Numbered from the stretch's first letter, positions 1 through 8,740 are shown. The stretch: DNA of 64,000 bases from Bacteroidota bacterium (GCA_018266875.1 JAFDZR010000003.1:1-64000); one strand, 5' to 3'. Numbers and translations: made by a program. The notes: generated from the sequence alone by a model not told the origin.

Positions 1-26
1 CTTTCTTTTGGTCGTACAAAAGAAAG
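1..26. repeat. 10-bp perfect inverted repeat at the left edge
   Basis: CTTTCTTTTG at 1-10 is the exact reverse complement of CAAAAGAAAG at 17-26, with a 6-nt loop. No U-run follows on the plus strand, so it is not a convincing terminator for transcription in that direction. Similar CTTTCTTTTG palindromes are, from memory, common dispersed intergenic elements in several phyla. Its left context lies outside the window. Confidence 0.6.
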
Positions 27-167
27 TAAGTATACTCCAGTAAATTATGATTTCTTAAACTAAACGTATTAGACACAATTGCAGCATAATAATATTTCTT
101 ATATCATTTTAAATTTTATATTAAAAGTTAATGAGTTATTTTATTTATACTAAATTTAAAAAAGAAA

Positions 168-173
168 AAGGAG
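168..173 (+). promoter_or_regulatory. Strong Shine-Dalgarno that fixes an ATT start
   Basis: AAGGAG lies 7 nt before the ATT codon at 181. It is one of the best ribosome binding sites in the window. The reading frame it points to has no ATG, GTG or TTG until the GTG/ATG codons inside the mature protein, so the site decides the unusual start of the next gene. Confidence 0.6.
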
Positions 174-180
174 ATATATC

Positions 181-663
181 ATTAATCACAAAAATCTAAT
201 CAGGTCTTTTATAATCATTTTATCGGCTGTATTATTAACAGCTTGCTCGGATAAAAACAAAAGTGATCTAAAAACAAACAACGGAAAAAATAATTCCGGA
301 CAAACCGATAACATACAATCAAATGAAAATTTCAGCGCATATTCTGTGTCAGAAGCATATGATATTCTGAAGAAAGACCGAAACAGTGATGACCTGGTAC
401 TGCTCGATGTTAGATCTCCGCGGGAATACAATTCAGGTCATCTTTCGGGAAGCAGACAGATCAATTTCATTGACAGGAATTTCAAGGATCAGCTGGCAGA
501 ACTGGCTAAAGATAAAAAGTACATCGTCTACTGTCAATCAGGCGGAAGAAGTGAAGTTACAGTAAAATACATGAAGGATATGGGTTTCCGGGAAGCGCAC
601 AATATTGAAGGCGGTTTATCAGAATGGCAGTCTGAAAACTTACCGCTTGAGACCGGTAAATAA
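181..663 (+). CDS. Rhodanese-domain lipoprotein with a probable ATT start
   Basis: A single rhodanese domain of about 105 residues that moves a sulfane sulfur through a cysteine persulfide. The active loop reads YCQSGGRS, with the catalytic Cys first in the loop, and the fold ends in the usual N-I-E-G-G-L-x-x-W. The first ATG is at 346, inside the mature region. Reading back in frame from there gives a hydrophobic stretch ending LLTAC, a lipobox, preceded by a short basic N-terminus. The first codon after an AAGGAG at 168-173 is ATT at 181, and in-frame stops lie just upstream. I therefore take ATT(181) as the start, giving a 160-residue lipoprotein anchored outside the cytoplasmic membrane. 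Physiological sulfur donor and acceptor are unknown. The start is inferred; the domain call is firm. Confidence 0.75.
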   Translation: MNHKNLIRSFIIILSAVLLTACSDKNKSDLKTNNGKNNSGQTDNIQSNENFSAYSVSEAYDILKKDRNSDDLVLLDVRSPREYNSGHLSGSRQINFIDRNFKDQLAELAKDKKYIVYCQSGGRSEVTVKYMKDMGFREAHNIEGGLSEWQSENLPLETGK

Positions 664-795
664 TTTTAAGCTCCGGATTCATTTTTTATTTTTTTCATTC
701 AGATAATATTTTTCCGGCAGAAAATTTGCCGGGCTGAAGTTTATTACTGATCATTCCATTAACTAATAATAATTAATATTATTAATATAAATAAG

Positions 796-1167
796 ATGAA
801 AACAGTCTCCGCAAATTTAATTCTGCTTATCACATTAATTTTCATGACCGGATGTTCTTCTTCCCAGTCCACAATGTATAAACCGGGTGATGGAGAAGAG
901 GGATGGAAAATCGATGTAACAAAGAAAGACGGTCTGACCGAAGAATTCATCTGCAAAATTAACGGAACGAATGTAATGTCCGCTTCCTTTCCTTTCCTTG
1001 GCGATAATTTTGAAAAGACTGCGAAATACAAGGGAAAGAAGGTTGTTATGAACGGCTACAAGAGCACCGGTACAACAGTCGGGGCTGACGGTAAAGTCCA
1101 GAATAAAAACACTTTTCAGATAAGAGTTTTTATTGATGATCAGCTTGTGGACAAGTTTGATTTTTAA
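796..1167 (+). CDS. Small lipoprotein of unknown function
   Basis: A 123-residue protein that begins with a classic lipoprotein signal peptide: a basic start, a hydrophobic core, and MTGC at about residue 20, followed by a Ser-rich linker. The mature part of about 100 residues has alternating polar and hydrophobic positions, suggesting a small beta-rich domain. No catalytic motif is recognisable. The gene stands alone between the rhodanese lipoprotein and the RodZ-like gene, with no clear Shine-Dalgarno. It is supported as a gene by the well-formed signal peptide; no function is proposed. Confidence 0.7.
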   Translation: MKTVSANLILLITLIFMTGCSSSQSTMYKPGDGEEGWKIDVTKKDGLTEEFICKINGTNVMSASFPFLGDNFEKTAKYKGKKVVMNGYKSTGTTVGADGKVQNKNTFQIRVFIDDQLVDKFDF

Positions 1168-1366
1168 AAATTGCGGCTGCAAAAAATTTTTCCGCTGAAT
1201 TCAGATTTCAGTATATTCAAAGCTATGGAAAATACTTACCTATTGGTTTAATGTATTCATTCCTTATCAGGACTATTTATAATTTTCAATTTTTTATTTT
1301 TAATTGAGTTCATTATATACTTTAAATTTTTCTTAATTTCAGATAACTTGCATAAAATAAACATAC

Positions 1367-2464
1367 ATGTTAAAAACATTTGCAGAAGATCTGAAAGCCA
1401 TTCGTGAGGAAAAGAATATCTCATTAAAATCAATTTCACAGCACACCCGGTTAAATATATCCGTACTGGAAAACCTTGAAAACGGAGAATTTAATTTTCA
1501 GCCACAGGCATATATAAGAGCGTTTCTCAAACAGTATATAAGCTGTCTTGACCTTGACGTCGAGGAAGTTTTATTTGATTATGATCTTGCCAGAAGCGGC
1601 AAATATAAATCCAACCGTCCTGAAAGAGAGATCAGGGAAAAAGAACCGGAAATCAGAGAAACTAATGTCAGAGAACCCGAAGAGAGTTCAGAGAAAACAA
1701 TAACCATTGAATTAAAAGACAAAGCTGAAGAAGAACCAGCCGGAAAGGAAATTCCCAAAACAGGAAAATCTGATTCATCGGAACCAAAGAGAATAAAAAC
1801 AATTACGGTTAGTGAACCGAAAGTATCTAAACAGCCGGAGAAAAGGGAGAATGAACGGAAATTAAGGAAAGAAAGATTACCTTTGAAATCTCTTGATGAA
1901 AAATCCGTAAAACAATACACCATGCCGCCGGCAAAAAAATCATTTTCATTCTCATTTTTGAATTCCCGTATATTCAGGAATATTTTTATGACGGTTTTTG
2001 TCCTGCTTGTCCTTGCGGGCATATATTCACTGGTAAACATTTTATTTCTCGAAGGCAGGAACGAAAATCCTGAAATAATCAGACAGAATTTTGACGACGT
2101 GGTTAAGGAACAGGAAAAGAAATTACTCGGAAAAAAAACGGAAGAGGAAATTCTGGATTCCGTAAAAAAAGCCGGAGAAAATAATGCCGCAGTTACAGAT
2201 TCCATTTCTTTAAAAGTAACCACCACAGGTTATTGCGTTTTTTTTATTTCATCTGATTCAACCAATTATGATACGCCGGAAAGAGTAGTCACTGAAACTG
2301 GAGATGTAAAGACTTTTAAAGCTGCAAAATCATTTTACCTTACTACAAGATATGCAAAAAACATAAAGTTATCGGTGGACGGTAAACCGGTAAGCTTTAA
2401 GGATGCAATTCTGAACAATGTCAAGATTACAAAAAGCCTGACAGATAAAGCAGGTACAGAATAA
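1367..2464 (+). CDS. RodZ-like protein: N-terminal HTH, one membrane span, periplasmic domain
   Basis: Residues 1-70 form an HTH_25/XRE-type domain (ISLKSISQHTRLN, then LENLENGEF), as in RodZ, the membrane anchor of the MreB cytoskeleton. Residues 75-195 are a long, charged, Glu/Lys-rich linker. A single membrane segment lies at about 205-228. The last 130 residues form a periplasmic domain like the C-terminal part of bacterial RodZ-like proteins (DUF4115). At 365 residues the length is normal. In this family the HTH usually binds MreB rather than DNA. The downstream neighbour ligA starts 25 nt after the stop, so the two are probably cotranscribed. No mreBCD is present in the window, so the role in cell shape is by family only. 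Confidence 0.8.
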   Translation: MLKTFAEDLKAIREEKNISLKSISQHTRLNISVLENLENGEFNFQPQAYIRAFLKQYISCLDLDVEEVLFDYDLARSGKYKSNRPEREIREKEPEIRETNVREPEESSEKTITIELKDKAEEEPAGKEIPKTGKSDSSEPKRIKTITVSEPKVSKQPEKRENERKLRKERLPLKSLDEKSVKQYTMPPAKKSFSFSFLNSRIFRNIFMTVFVLLVLAGIYSLVNILFLEGRNENPEIIRQNFDDVVKEQEKKLLGKKTEEEILDSVKKAGENNAAVTDSISLKVTTTGYCVFFISSDSTNYDTPERVVTETGDVKTFKAAKSFYLTTRYAKNIKLSVDGKPVSFKDAILNNVKITKSLTDKAGTE

Positions 2465-2489
2465 AACAAAATAAATCTAATTTATACCA

Positions 2490-4505
2490 ATGTCTGCATC
2501 TCCTGACATTTTAAAGAAAATCCGGACTCTGAAAGAAAAAATTGCCGATGCAGATTACAGGTATTACACGCTTGCTGATCCGGATATTGATGACTTTACA
2601 TACGATAAGTATTTAAATGAGCTTTCAGAACTTGAGAAAAAATATCCGGAGCTGATAACACCCGACTCGCCGACTCAGAGAGTTTCAGGGAAACCCACTG
2701 TAAATTTCAGGACTGTAGAGCATAATATCCCGATGCTTTCGCTTTCAAATTCTTATAATTTTGAAGAGTTAATTGAATTTGACAACAGGGTTTCCGGTCT
2801 TCTTGAAAAAAGGAATTACGAATATATCTGCGAGCTGAAATTCGACGGTATTGCTATTTCTCTGATCTACAGCAACGGCATGTTAGTAACCGGAGCCACC
2901 CGCGGCGACGGATTCAAGGGAGATGATGTTACTCAGAATCTTAAAACCATCCGGTCAATTCCTTTGTCTGTAAATTCAGGAAAAATAAAAAATTTTGAAG
3001 TCCGGGGAGAAGTTTTTATCTGCAAGGATGATTTCATAAAGATCAATGAGGAACAGGAACTTAAAGGAGAGAAGATATTCGCAAATGCCCGCAACACTGC
3101 TGCAGGTACACTTAAATTAAAAAACACTGATTTAGTGGCTTCAAGACCTCTGAATTTTTTTTCGTACTATTTTTACAGCAGTGAAGTTGATTTAAAATCA
3201 CATGAAGAAGGACTGGCAATTCTGAAGGATTTAAAATTTCCTGTAAACGGCAGAACTGAAAAGGCAAAGAACATAGAGGAAGTAAAAAAGTTCTGTGATA
3301 AGATAGAATTACTTAGAGACGATCTTGAATATGAAATAGACGGAGTTGTTGTAAAGGTAAACCTTCTTTCACAGCAGGAAATACTCGGCAGTGTATCGAG
3401 ATCTCCGAGATGGGCAGTAGCATATAAATTCAAGGCAAAGGAAGCGGTAACAAAAGTAAACAAAATATTCTGTCAGGTCGGAAGGATCGGGACTATTACA
3501 CCGGTTGCGGATCTTCAGCCGGTTTTTCTTGCCGGGTCAACAATTTCCCGTGCAACGCTTCATAACTTTGACGAGATAAAAAGAAAAGATATCCGTGAAG
3601 GTGATTATGTAAAAATAGAAAAAGGCGGTGATGTGATACCGAAAGTTCTAGAGGTGATCACTGAAAAGCGGAAAAAAGATTCAAAGCCTTATAAAGTGCC
3701 TGACAATTGTCCTGTCTGCAGAACAAGGCTTGAAAAACCGGAAGATGAAGTCTATTACTACTGTCCAAATTATAACTGTCCTGCACAGGTACTTGGAAGG
3801 ATAGAGCATTTCGTTCACAGAAATGCGATGGATATAGAAGGTCTTGGAACGAGCATCATTGAGATATTCAATCAGAAAGGTTTTTTGAATAATTATTCTG
3901 ACATCTATGATCTTTACAAACACAAGAAGGAAATAACCGATACAGAAAGATTCGGTGAAAAAAGTACTGACAACATTCTGAAAGCCGTTGAATTATCAAA
4001 GGAAAAACCATTTGACAAAGTTCTTTTTGCGCTTGGGATAAGACATATAGGAGAGAGAACATCAAAGATCCTGGCAAAAAATTTCGGCAGTATAGATAAT
4101 TTAATTGCTGCCGGTGAAGAAGAGATCACAAAAATTCACGAGATCGGACCAAAGATAGCCGAGAGTGTAGTTAAATTTTTTAAAGACAAAAAAAATCTCA
4201 AGAACATAGAAAGACTCAGAAAAGCCGGATTAAAATTTGAGACCGAAAAAAAATCCGGAAATGAGAAGATCAATGAAAATATAAACAATAAAATATTCGT
4301 CCTGACCGGAACCCTTGAAAAATACAAACGCGAAGAGGCTCAGAGAATAATTGAAGATCGCGGAGGAAGAGTAAGTTCATCTGTAAGCAAAAAAACTGAT
4401 TATGTTCTGGCAGGATCCGAAGCGGGAAGCAAACTGGAAAAAGCTAAAGCGTTCGGAGTAAAAATTCTTGAAGAGAATGATTTTGAAAAATTAATAAAAC
4501 AGTAA
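2490..4505 (+). CDS. ligA: NAD-dependent DNA ligase
   Basis: Seals nicks during replication and repair, using NAD+ to form a ligase-AMP intermediate. At 671 residues it has the normal LigA length. The domain order is complete: N-terminal Ia domain with YY/DxxYD features, nucleotidyltransferase domain with adenylation motif ELKFDG (Lys117), OB fold, a Cys4 zinc finger (CPVC, then two further Cys about 20 residues on), helix-hairpin-helix repeats (for example IGPKIAESV) and a C-terminal BRCT domain containing GTLEKYKREEAQ. It is followed one base later by the methionine sulfoxide reductase gene, suggesting translational coupling in one transcript. Confidence 0.97.
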   Translation: MSASPDILKKIRTLKEKIADADYRYYTLADPDIDDFTYDKYLNELSELEKKYPELITPDSPTQRVSGKPTVNFRTVEHNIPMLSLSNSYNFEELIEFDNRVSGLLEKRNYEYICELKFDGIAISLIYSNGMLVTGATRGDGFKGDDVTQNLKTIRSIPLSVNSGKIKNFEVRGEVFICKDDFIKINEEQELKGEKIFANARNTAAGTLKLKNTDLVASRPLNFFSYYFYSSEVDLKSHEEGLAILKDLKFPVNGRTEKAKNIEEVKKFCDKIELLRDDLEYEIDGVVVKVNLLSQQEILGSVSRSPRWAVAYKFKAKEAVTKVNKIFCQVGRIGTITPVADLQPVFLAGSTISRATLHNFDEIKRKDIREGDYVKIEKGGDVIPKVLEVITEKRKKDSKPYKVPDNCPVCRTRLEKPEDEVYYYCPNYNCPAQVLGRIEHFVHRNAMDIEGLGTSIIEIFNQKGFLNNYSDIYDLYKHKKEITDTERFGEKSTDNILKAVELSKEKPFDKVLFALGIRHIGERTSKILAKNFGSIDNLIAAGEEEITKIHEIGPKIAESVVKFFKDKKNLKNIERLRKAGLKFETEKKSGNEKINENINNKIFVLTGTLEKYKREEAQRIIEDRGGRVSSSVSKKTDYVLAGSEAGSKLEKAKAFGVKILEENDFEKLIKQ

Positions 4506-4506
4506 A

Positions 4507-5010
4507 TTGGCATTTACAATTGAGACACCATTAAGTACGGAAAAAAGCGGAATATACACTTCACTTCTCCCGCAGATAAATTCACTGATAGAAGGAGAGA
4601 ACAACCTTACTGCCAATCTTGCAAATATCTGCGCTGCGCTGAAATATTCTTTTGAAAATTTTTTATGGGTTGGTTTTTACTTAAGAGACATAAAAATTTC
4701 CGGTGAGCTTGTTCTGGGTCCATTCCAGGGAAGAGTTGCATGCACGCGGATAACAATAGGCAAAGGAGTGTGTGGAAAGGCGGCAGCCGGAAATGAGACT
4801 GTTATAGTCAGTAATGTAGACGAATTTCCGGGGCATATAGTCTGCGACCCGCTGTCAAAATCCGAGATAGTCGTTCCGGTCTCAAAAGACGGATTTGTTT
4901 CGGCAGTGCTTGATATAGACAGCGGAAATTACTCTGATTTCGATGAGACGGACAGGAAATATTTAGAAATGCTTATAAAAAACATCAGACACATTTTTAC
5001 TTATGAATAG
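4507..5010 (+). CDS. msrC: Free methionine-(R)-sulfoxide reductase (GAF domain)
   Basis: A 167-residue, single-GAF protein of the fRMsr family (YebR/MsrC), which reduces free L-methionine-(R)-sulfoxide in the cytoplasm. Family signatures are WVGFYL, LGPFQG, the two cysteines in VACTRITIGKGVCG, the third in HIVCD, and a closing LDIDS. All three redox cysteines of the family are present. The start is TTG at 4507, one base after the ligA stop, in the context AATTGG. There is no ATG upstream in the frame. The end overlaps the following HU gene by 8 bp. Confidence 0.9.
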   Translation: MAFTIETPLSTEKSGIYTSLLPQINSLIEGENNLTANLANICAALKYSFENFLWVGFYLRDIKISGELVLGPFQGRVACTRITIGKGVCGKAAAGNETVIVSNVDEFPGHIVCDPLSKSEIVVPVSKDGFVSAVLDIDSGNYSDFDETDRKYLEMLIKNIRHIFTYE

Positions 5011-5269
5011 AAAAGAACTTATAAAAAAAATCAGCGCTGAAACGGGATTTAAAAAGAAGTCATGCAGGAATGCCGTTGAGACAGCTTTTGATCTGATCTC
5101 GCAGGAATTGATCAAAGGCAATGAAGTTAATATAGAGGAATTCGGAAAATTCTTCCCGAAAAACCGCGGTGTTGAAATATTCAATGACGGATCTTTTGTA
5201 GCAATAAATCCTCCTTCTGTTAAAATTGAATTTGATTCACTGATAAGGAATCAGAGGGGCATTGTATGA
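5003..5269 (+). CDS. HU-family DNA-binding protein
   Basis: An 88-residue HU/IHF-type nucleoid protein. The N-terminal helical dimerisation part (MNRKELIKKISAETGFKKK) is followed by the GNEVNIEEFGKF strand region; the arm is short and less basic than in canonical HU, with NRGVEIF in place of the usual arm start. The gene overlaps the upstream msrC by 8 bp and the next HU-like gene by 4 bp (ATGA), so the two HU proteins are made from one transcript and may form a heterodimer. DNA compaction or bending is inferred from the family. Confidence 0.85.
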   Translation: MNRKELIKKISAETGFKKKSCRNAVETAFDLISQELIKGNEVNIEEFGKFFPKNRGVEIFNDGSFVAINPPSVKIEFDSLIRNQRGIV

Positions 5270-5727
5270 ACAGGACTGAATTAATATCGGGGGTTTCAAT
5301 AACCTGCGGTTTAAGCCGTCAGGAATCCGAATTAATTATCAATTCCATGCTTAGAAATATTTCTGAAAGTATTTTTTCAGGAGATATAGTAAAGCTGAAA
5401 TCATTCGGAGAATTTCAATTGAGATCGGTAATGCCTGACGGTTCCGATTGTCAGTGGATAAGCTTTAAATCATCCGGCAATCTGGATTCTAAAATGAACA
5501 AACTTTATGAATTTCTTTCTCCTGAAAGAAGAGTTTACGACAGGAATAAACTGGAACAGATTTACAAAAAGTCTGGTCTGAAAGATTTTGATTCAGGAGA
5601 CTATACGGATTCAGAAGTCAATAATGACATTCCCGAAAAAAGACTGATCTCTGATAAACTTATAGATCTTCACAATGAGATAGTAAAGAATGAAAAGATT
5701 CCGCCAAAAAAAAATCTATGGGGATAA
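5266..5727 (+). CDS. Divergent HU-like protein with a C-terminal extension
   Basis: Residues 1-65 match the HU helical core (MNRTELISGVSITCGLSRQE, then GDIVKLKSFGEFQL), but the typical basic beta-arm is poor. Roughly 80 extra residues follow, acidic in the middle and Lys-rich at the end (PPKKNLWG). The start codon overlaps the stop of the preceding HU gene by 4 bp. Length is 153 residues, against about 90 for normal HU. The protein is probably a partner subunit of the upstream HU, with a tail for DNA or protein contacts; that is inference. Its 3' end overlaps the convergent lnt gene by 12 bp. Confidence 0.75.
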   Translation: MNRTELISGVSITCGLSRQESELIINSMLRNISESIFSGDIVKLKSFGEFQLRSVMPDGSDCQWISFKSSGNLDSKMNKLYEFLSPERRVYDRNKLEQIYKKSGLKDFDSGDYTDSEVNNDIPEKRLISDKLIDLHNEIVKNEKIPPKKNLWG

Positions 5728-7377
5728 CCGGTTTTTGATTCTGATGAAGAAACTAAAAATAAAAATCAGTAGTGAAAAATAAAGACAGTATCTTGCTAAT
5801 AAATCTCCGTTCTGCGAATAGAATGTTTCAACATTCATCAGATCAATGTCCCTTACGATAATCGCTTTTTCATTTATCTTCGTCTGCTGAAACATCTCTC
5901 CGTAAGGCGAAATAAAATCCGATATTCCTGTATTGGCACATCTGGCGATCCATCTTCTGTTTTCAATTGCTCTGAATACCGCAAACTGATTATGCTGGTA
6001 AGTTCCGAAAAGACTTCCCCACCATCCGTCATTAGTAATTATCACACAAAAATCCGCGCCTTTTTTTACAAAGCGGGAGAAAAACTCCGGATAAACAGAT
6101 TCATAACATATTGCGGTGTTAAATGTAACATTGTTCCCTAGCGAGAAATTATTTGTATCACGGCCGATCTGCCAGCTGCTGAGACCAACGCCCCATTCTA
6201 TAAGACTTTTTGTGAACGGCAGGACTTCCTGATACGGCATCCTTTCACTTCCGATAACAAGTTTTATTTTTCTGTGTTTCTGATATTCGTCTTTTTCTTT
6301 TCCCGGTTCAAAGAGAACAGCGCTGTTAAATGTATCATATTTTTTTCCTGTTGATCTCATTATTTTTGCATCGGAAGGCACATCTGCGGTATCGGGATAA
6401 TATTCCAGATCCGGAGTTCCGATAAGTATAGGAGTTTTTATGCTGTCACATACATTTTTTAACATTAAATATTTATCATCAAAATATCTTTCTCTGAAAT
6501 AATAAGGAAGAGCTGTTTCAGGGAGAATTATAAGCCCCGCATCAGGATGTTCATTATGAAGCCTGAGAATCTGAGACACATAATCCTCTATCAGATCATT
6601 CTGCTTGCCTCCCCATTTGATCCAGGGATTTACATCAGGCTGAATAATACCGATTTTGATACTTCCTGATGGGGAAGTATTCTTTCCATTGGAATATTCC
6701 GAATTGTAAAGATCAGGCAGGAAGTAAATAAGTATTAATACTGCGGCAAGTAAAATATTACCAGCCGAAAAAGGGGATTTTTTCTTTTCGAATATACTGA
6801 AATACAGCATATACAAAATTACAGAAACCAGACAGACCCAGAAGGAAACGCCGAATACTCCCGTGATTTCCGCATACTGTATTTTCGAAGGGTTATACGT
6901 GAGCGTGTTGCCCGCAAAGAGCCATGGAAAATTCATCTGACCTATGGTGGAGACATATTCAAAGCCTGTCCATATAAAGGGAAAAAGAATAAGGGAAAAA
7001 AGATAACCGTATCTGAATTTGAATCTGTTCTTAATTTTATAAAATACAATTAACGGCATTACAAAAAAAAGAGGGTAAACAAGTAAGACAAATATTCCCC
7101 CTGCTATAAGGAACCTGTCGGCATTTTCCCTCATTCCGCTGAGAGATATCCAGGATACAGCAGTAAGCGAGGCGATAAAGAATATCATGTACGATCTGAT
7201 AAATGCAGACCTGAGATTCTGAGATCTGCTGACAATAAATATCTGGACTGCAAATGAAACAAAGATCAGATAGTGTAAATTTACAGGCGGGAAAGATAAA
7301 CCGTAGAAAATACCTGAAAGCGGAATTAATATTTTAAATAACAAACCCTTTTCAGATATTTTTATTTTGCTTTCCAA
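5716..7377 (-). CDS. lnt: Apolipoprotein N-acyltransferase
   Basis: Adds the third acyl chain to the N-terminal Cys of lipoproteins at the periplasmic face of the inner membrane. The N-terminal half holds about seven membrane spans; the C-terminal half is a nitrilase-fold domain. The catalytic triad is visible: Glu in ILPETALPYY, Lys in YQKHRKIKL and Cys in NTAICYESVYPE. A last membrane span ends the protein. I place the start at the TTG at 7377, one base after the PAP2 stop. An in-frame ATG at 7458 would overlap the PAP2 gene by 80 bp and adds a non-conserved leader. The several lipoproteins in the window (rhodanese, BamD, NosL, NosZ) would be its substrates. It follows ispF and PAP2 in one minus-strand run. 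Confidence 0.92.
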   Translation of the reverse strand: MESKIKISEKGLLFKILIPLSGIFYGLSFPPVNLHYLIFVSFAVQIFIVSRSQNLRSAFIRSYMIFFIASLTAVSWISLSGMRENADRFLIAGGIFVLLVYPLFFVMPLIVFYKIKNRFKFRYGYLFSLILFPFIWTGFEYVSTIGQMNFPWLFAGNTLTYNPSKIQYAEITGVFGVSFWVCLVSVILYMLYFSIFEKKKSPFSAGNILLAAVLILIYFLPDLYNSEYSNGKNTSPSGSIKIGIIQPDVNPWIKWGGKQNDLIEDYVSQILRLHNEHPDAGLIILPETALPYYFRERYFDDKYLMLKNVCDSIKTPILIGTPDLEYYPDTADVPSDAKIMRSTGKKYDTFNSAVLFEPGKEKDEYQKHRKIKLVIGSERMPYQEVLPFTKSLIEWGVGLSSWQIGRDTNNFSLGNNVTFNTAICYESVYPEFFSRFVKKGADFCVIITNDGWWGSLFGTYQHNQFAVFRAIENRRWIARCANTGISDFISPYGEMFQQTKINEKAIIVRDIDLMNVETFYSQNGDLLARYCLYFSLLIFIFSFFIRIKNRLSP

Positions 7378-7378
7378 A

Positions 7379-7948
7379 TTATGTTTTAGTTTCAGATGGT
7401 ATAAGAATATGAAATTTACCGTTGAATAATTTCCACAGATAAATAATAAGCATTGCAAATAAAATCCCTACAACTGCTCCTGCCAAGATATCAAACGGAT
7501 AATGAACTCCGCACATGACCCTGGAGATCGATATAACAGCAGCTCCCGAATACAGAAAATATTTTACATCAGGATAAAAGTAAGAAAAAAAGTATGCAGC
7601 GGCAAAATTGTTTACGGCATGATTTGACGGAAAGGAATAGGATTCCGAACAGTTGATAAGTATATTTACGTCTGTCAGAACGTGACACGGTCTTATCCTC
7701 TGGAAATACATTTTCAGAACATTATTCGCAAACTGATCGGTTATTAAAATTAGTATCAGAACAAGAATCCCCGCAACCTTTCCTTTTCTTCCCCCTTTTA
7801 ACATCAGGTAAAGCCAGATCAAAACATAGAAGATAAACCAGTTATTCCTTTCAGTAATAAAAGGCATAAGTCTGTCAGTTACAGAATTGGCAAGCGTTCT
7901 GTTTATAAAATGGAAAAGAAATGCATCTATATTTTGTATTATTTCCAA
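7379..7948 (-). CDS. PAP2-family membrane phosphatase
   Basis: A 189-residue membrane protein with about five to six spans and the complete lipid-phosphatase signature: KMYFQRIRPC (Kx6RP), SFPSNHAVN (PSxH type) and SRVMCGVHYPFDI (SRx5Hx3D). It likely dephosphorylates undecaprenyl pyrophosphate or phosphatidic-acid-type lipids outside the membrane; the substrate cannot be told from sequence. Start ATG 7948, 6 nt downstream of the ispF stop; its own stop is one base from the preferred lnt start. The neighbours ispF (isoprenoid precursors) and lnt (envelope) favour a role in envelope lipid metabolism. Confidence 0.88.
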   Translation of the reverse strand: MEIIQNIDAFLFHFINRTLANSVTDRLMPFITERNNWFIFYVLIWLYLMLKGGRKGKVAGILVLILILITDQFANNVLKMYFQRIRPCHVLTDVNILINCSESYSFPSNHAVNNFAAAYFFSYFYPDVKYFLYSGAAVISISRVMCGVHYPFDILAGAVVGILFAMLIIYLWKLFNGKFHILIPSETKT

Positions 7949-7954
7949 GTACTT

Positions 7955-8437
7955 TTAATCTTTATGCAAAAGAATTACAGAATAGGCAGCGCAGCCTTCT
8001 TCCCTTCCTATGAAACCTATACCTTCAGAAGTAGTTGCTTTTATTGAAATGTCTTCAGTTAAAATTACACCGGATATGTTTTTTTTCATTTCATCAGTAT
8101 ATTTGTAAATCTTTGGCTTTTCAAGAAGCAATGCGCAGTCAAGATTCACAACTTCCCATCCATTGGATTTTATAAGTTCGAAACATCTTTCAAGAAGGAC
8201 AAGGCTGGAGATATCCTTAAAATTGCTGTCAGTGTCCGGGAACTGATGACCGATATCCTTGAATCCGGCAGCTCCGAGCATTGCATCACAGACTGAATGC
8301 AGCAGAACATCGGCGTCAGAATGACCGGCTAATCCCCTGTCATTTGGAATCTCTACTCCTCCGAGTATCAGCTTTCTGTCTTCTGAAAATCTGTGAACAT
8401 CGTAACCAAATCCGGTCCTGAATTTAAATTTACTCAT
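7955..8437 (-). CDS. ispF: 2-C-methyl-D-erythritol 2,4-cyclodiphosphate synthase
   Basis: Catalyses the fifth step of the MEP isoprenoid pathway, the cyclisation that releases CMP. At 160 residues it has the normal length. Metal ligands are in GYDVHRF (Asp13, His15) and in the first part of LLHSVCDAMLGAAG (His47); the AGHSDADV and DIGHQFPDTD signatures are intact. First gene of a minus-strand run with PAP2 and lnt. No ispD is fused or adjacent. Confidence 0.96.
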   Translation of the reverse strand: MSKFKFRTGFGYDVHRFSEDRKLILGGVEIPNDRGLAGHSDADVLLHSVCDAMLGAAGFKDIGHQFPDTDSNFKDISSLVLLERCFELIKSNGWEVVNLDCALLLEKPKIYKYTDEMKKNISGVILTEDISIKATTSEGIGFIGREEGCAAYSVILLHKD

Positions 8438-8612
8438 TTAAAATAGAAATAGGTTATTAACTTATTGGTTTTTATTAATTAAAACAATTTAACAATTCTT
8501 ACTTTTAGAAACCTGGAAATCCGGAAAAGAAATTTATTCTATCCATCTTTATTCATTTTTAAGTAGAAAATGAAACCAAAAGATAGTATTTTGATTCTTA
8601 AATAAAATTACC

Positions 8613-8698
8613 GCCCGGGTGGCGGAACTGGTAGACGCGCAGGACTTAAAATCCTGTTGCCTGCAAGGGCAGTATCGGTTCGATTCCGATCCCGGGCA
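8613..8698 (+). tRNA. tRNA-Leu (anticodon UAA)
   Basis: An 86-nt class II tRNA. The acceptor stem is GCCCGGG pairing with CCCGGGC. The D-arm begins TGGCGGAACTGGTAGAC. The anticodon loop CTTAAAA carries TAA, between GGA and TCC arms. The long variable arm is TTGCCTGCAAGGGCAG. The T-loop is GGTTCGATTCC, and the discriminator base is A. The CCA end is not encoded. An intrinsic terminator follows 8 nt downstream. Confidence 0.97.
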
Positions 8699-8705
8699 CT
8701 GTGAG

Positions 8706-8738
8706 AAACCTGCTTTTAACAAAAGCAGGTTTTTTTTT
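8706..8738 (+). terminator. Intrinsic terminator of tRNA-Leu
   Basis: A 12-bp perfect stem, AAACCTGCTTTT (8706-8717) with AAAAGCAGGTTT (8721-8732), a 3-nt loop, then a T run to 8738. It sits directly after the tRNA. Confidence 0.9.
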
Positions 8739-8740
8739 AA

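Noticed and set aside
714-732. CCGGCA..TGCCGG hairpin after the rhodanese gene
   Set aside because: The 6-bp stem is preceded, not followed, by T's on the plus strand, so it does not look like a terminator for the upstream gene.
835-1182. Open frame antisense to the small lipoprotein gene
   Set aside because: No signal, domain or ribosome binding site; the lipoprotein frame on the plus strand explains the region.
1579-2226. 215-codon frame antisense to the RodZ-like gene
   Set aside because: Ser/Phe-rich translation is the mirror of the Glu/Lys-rich linker; no independent support.
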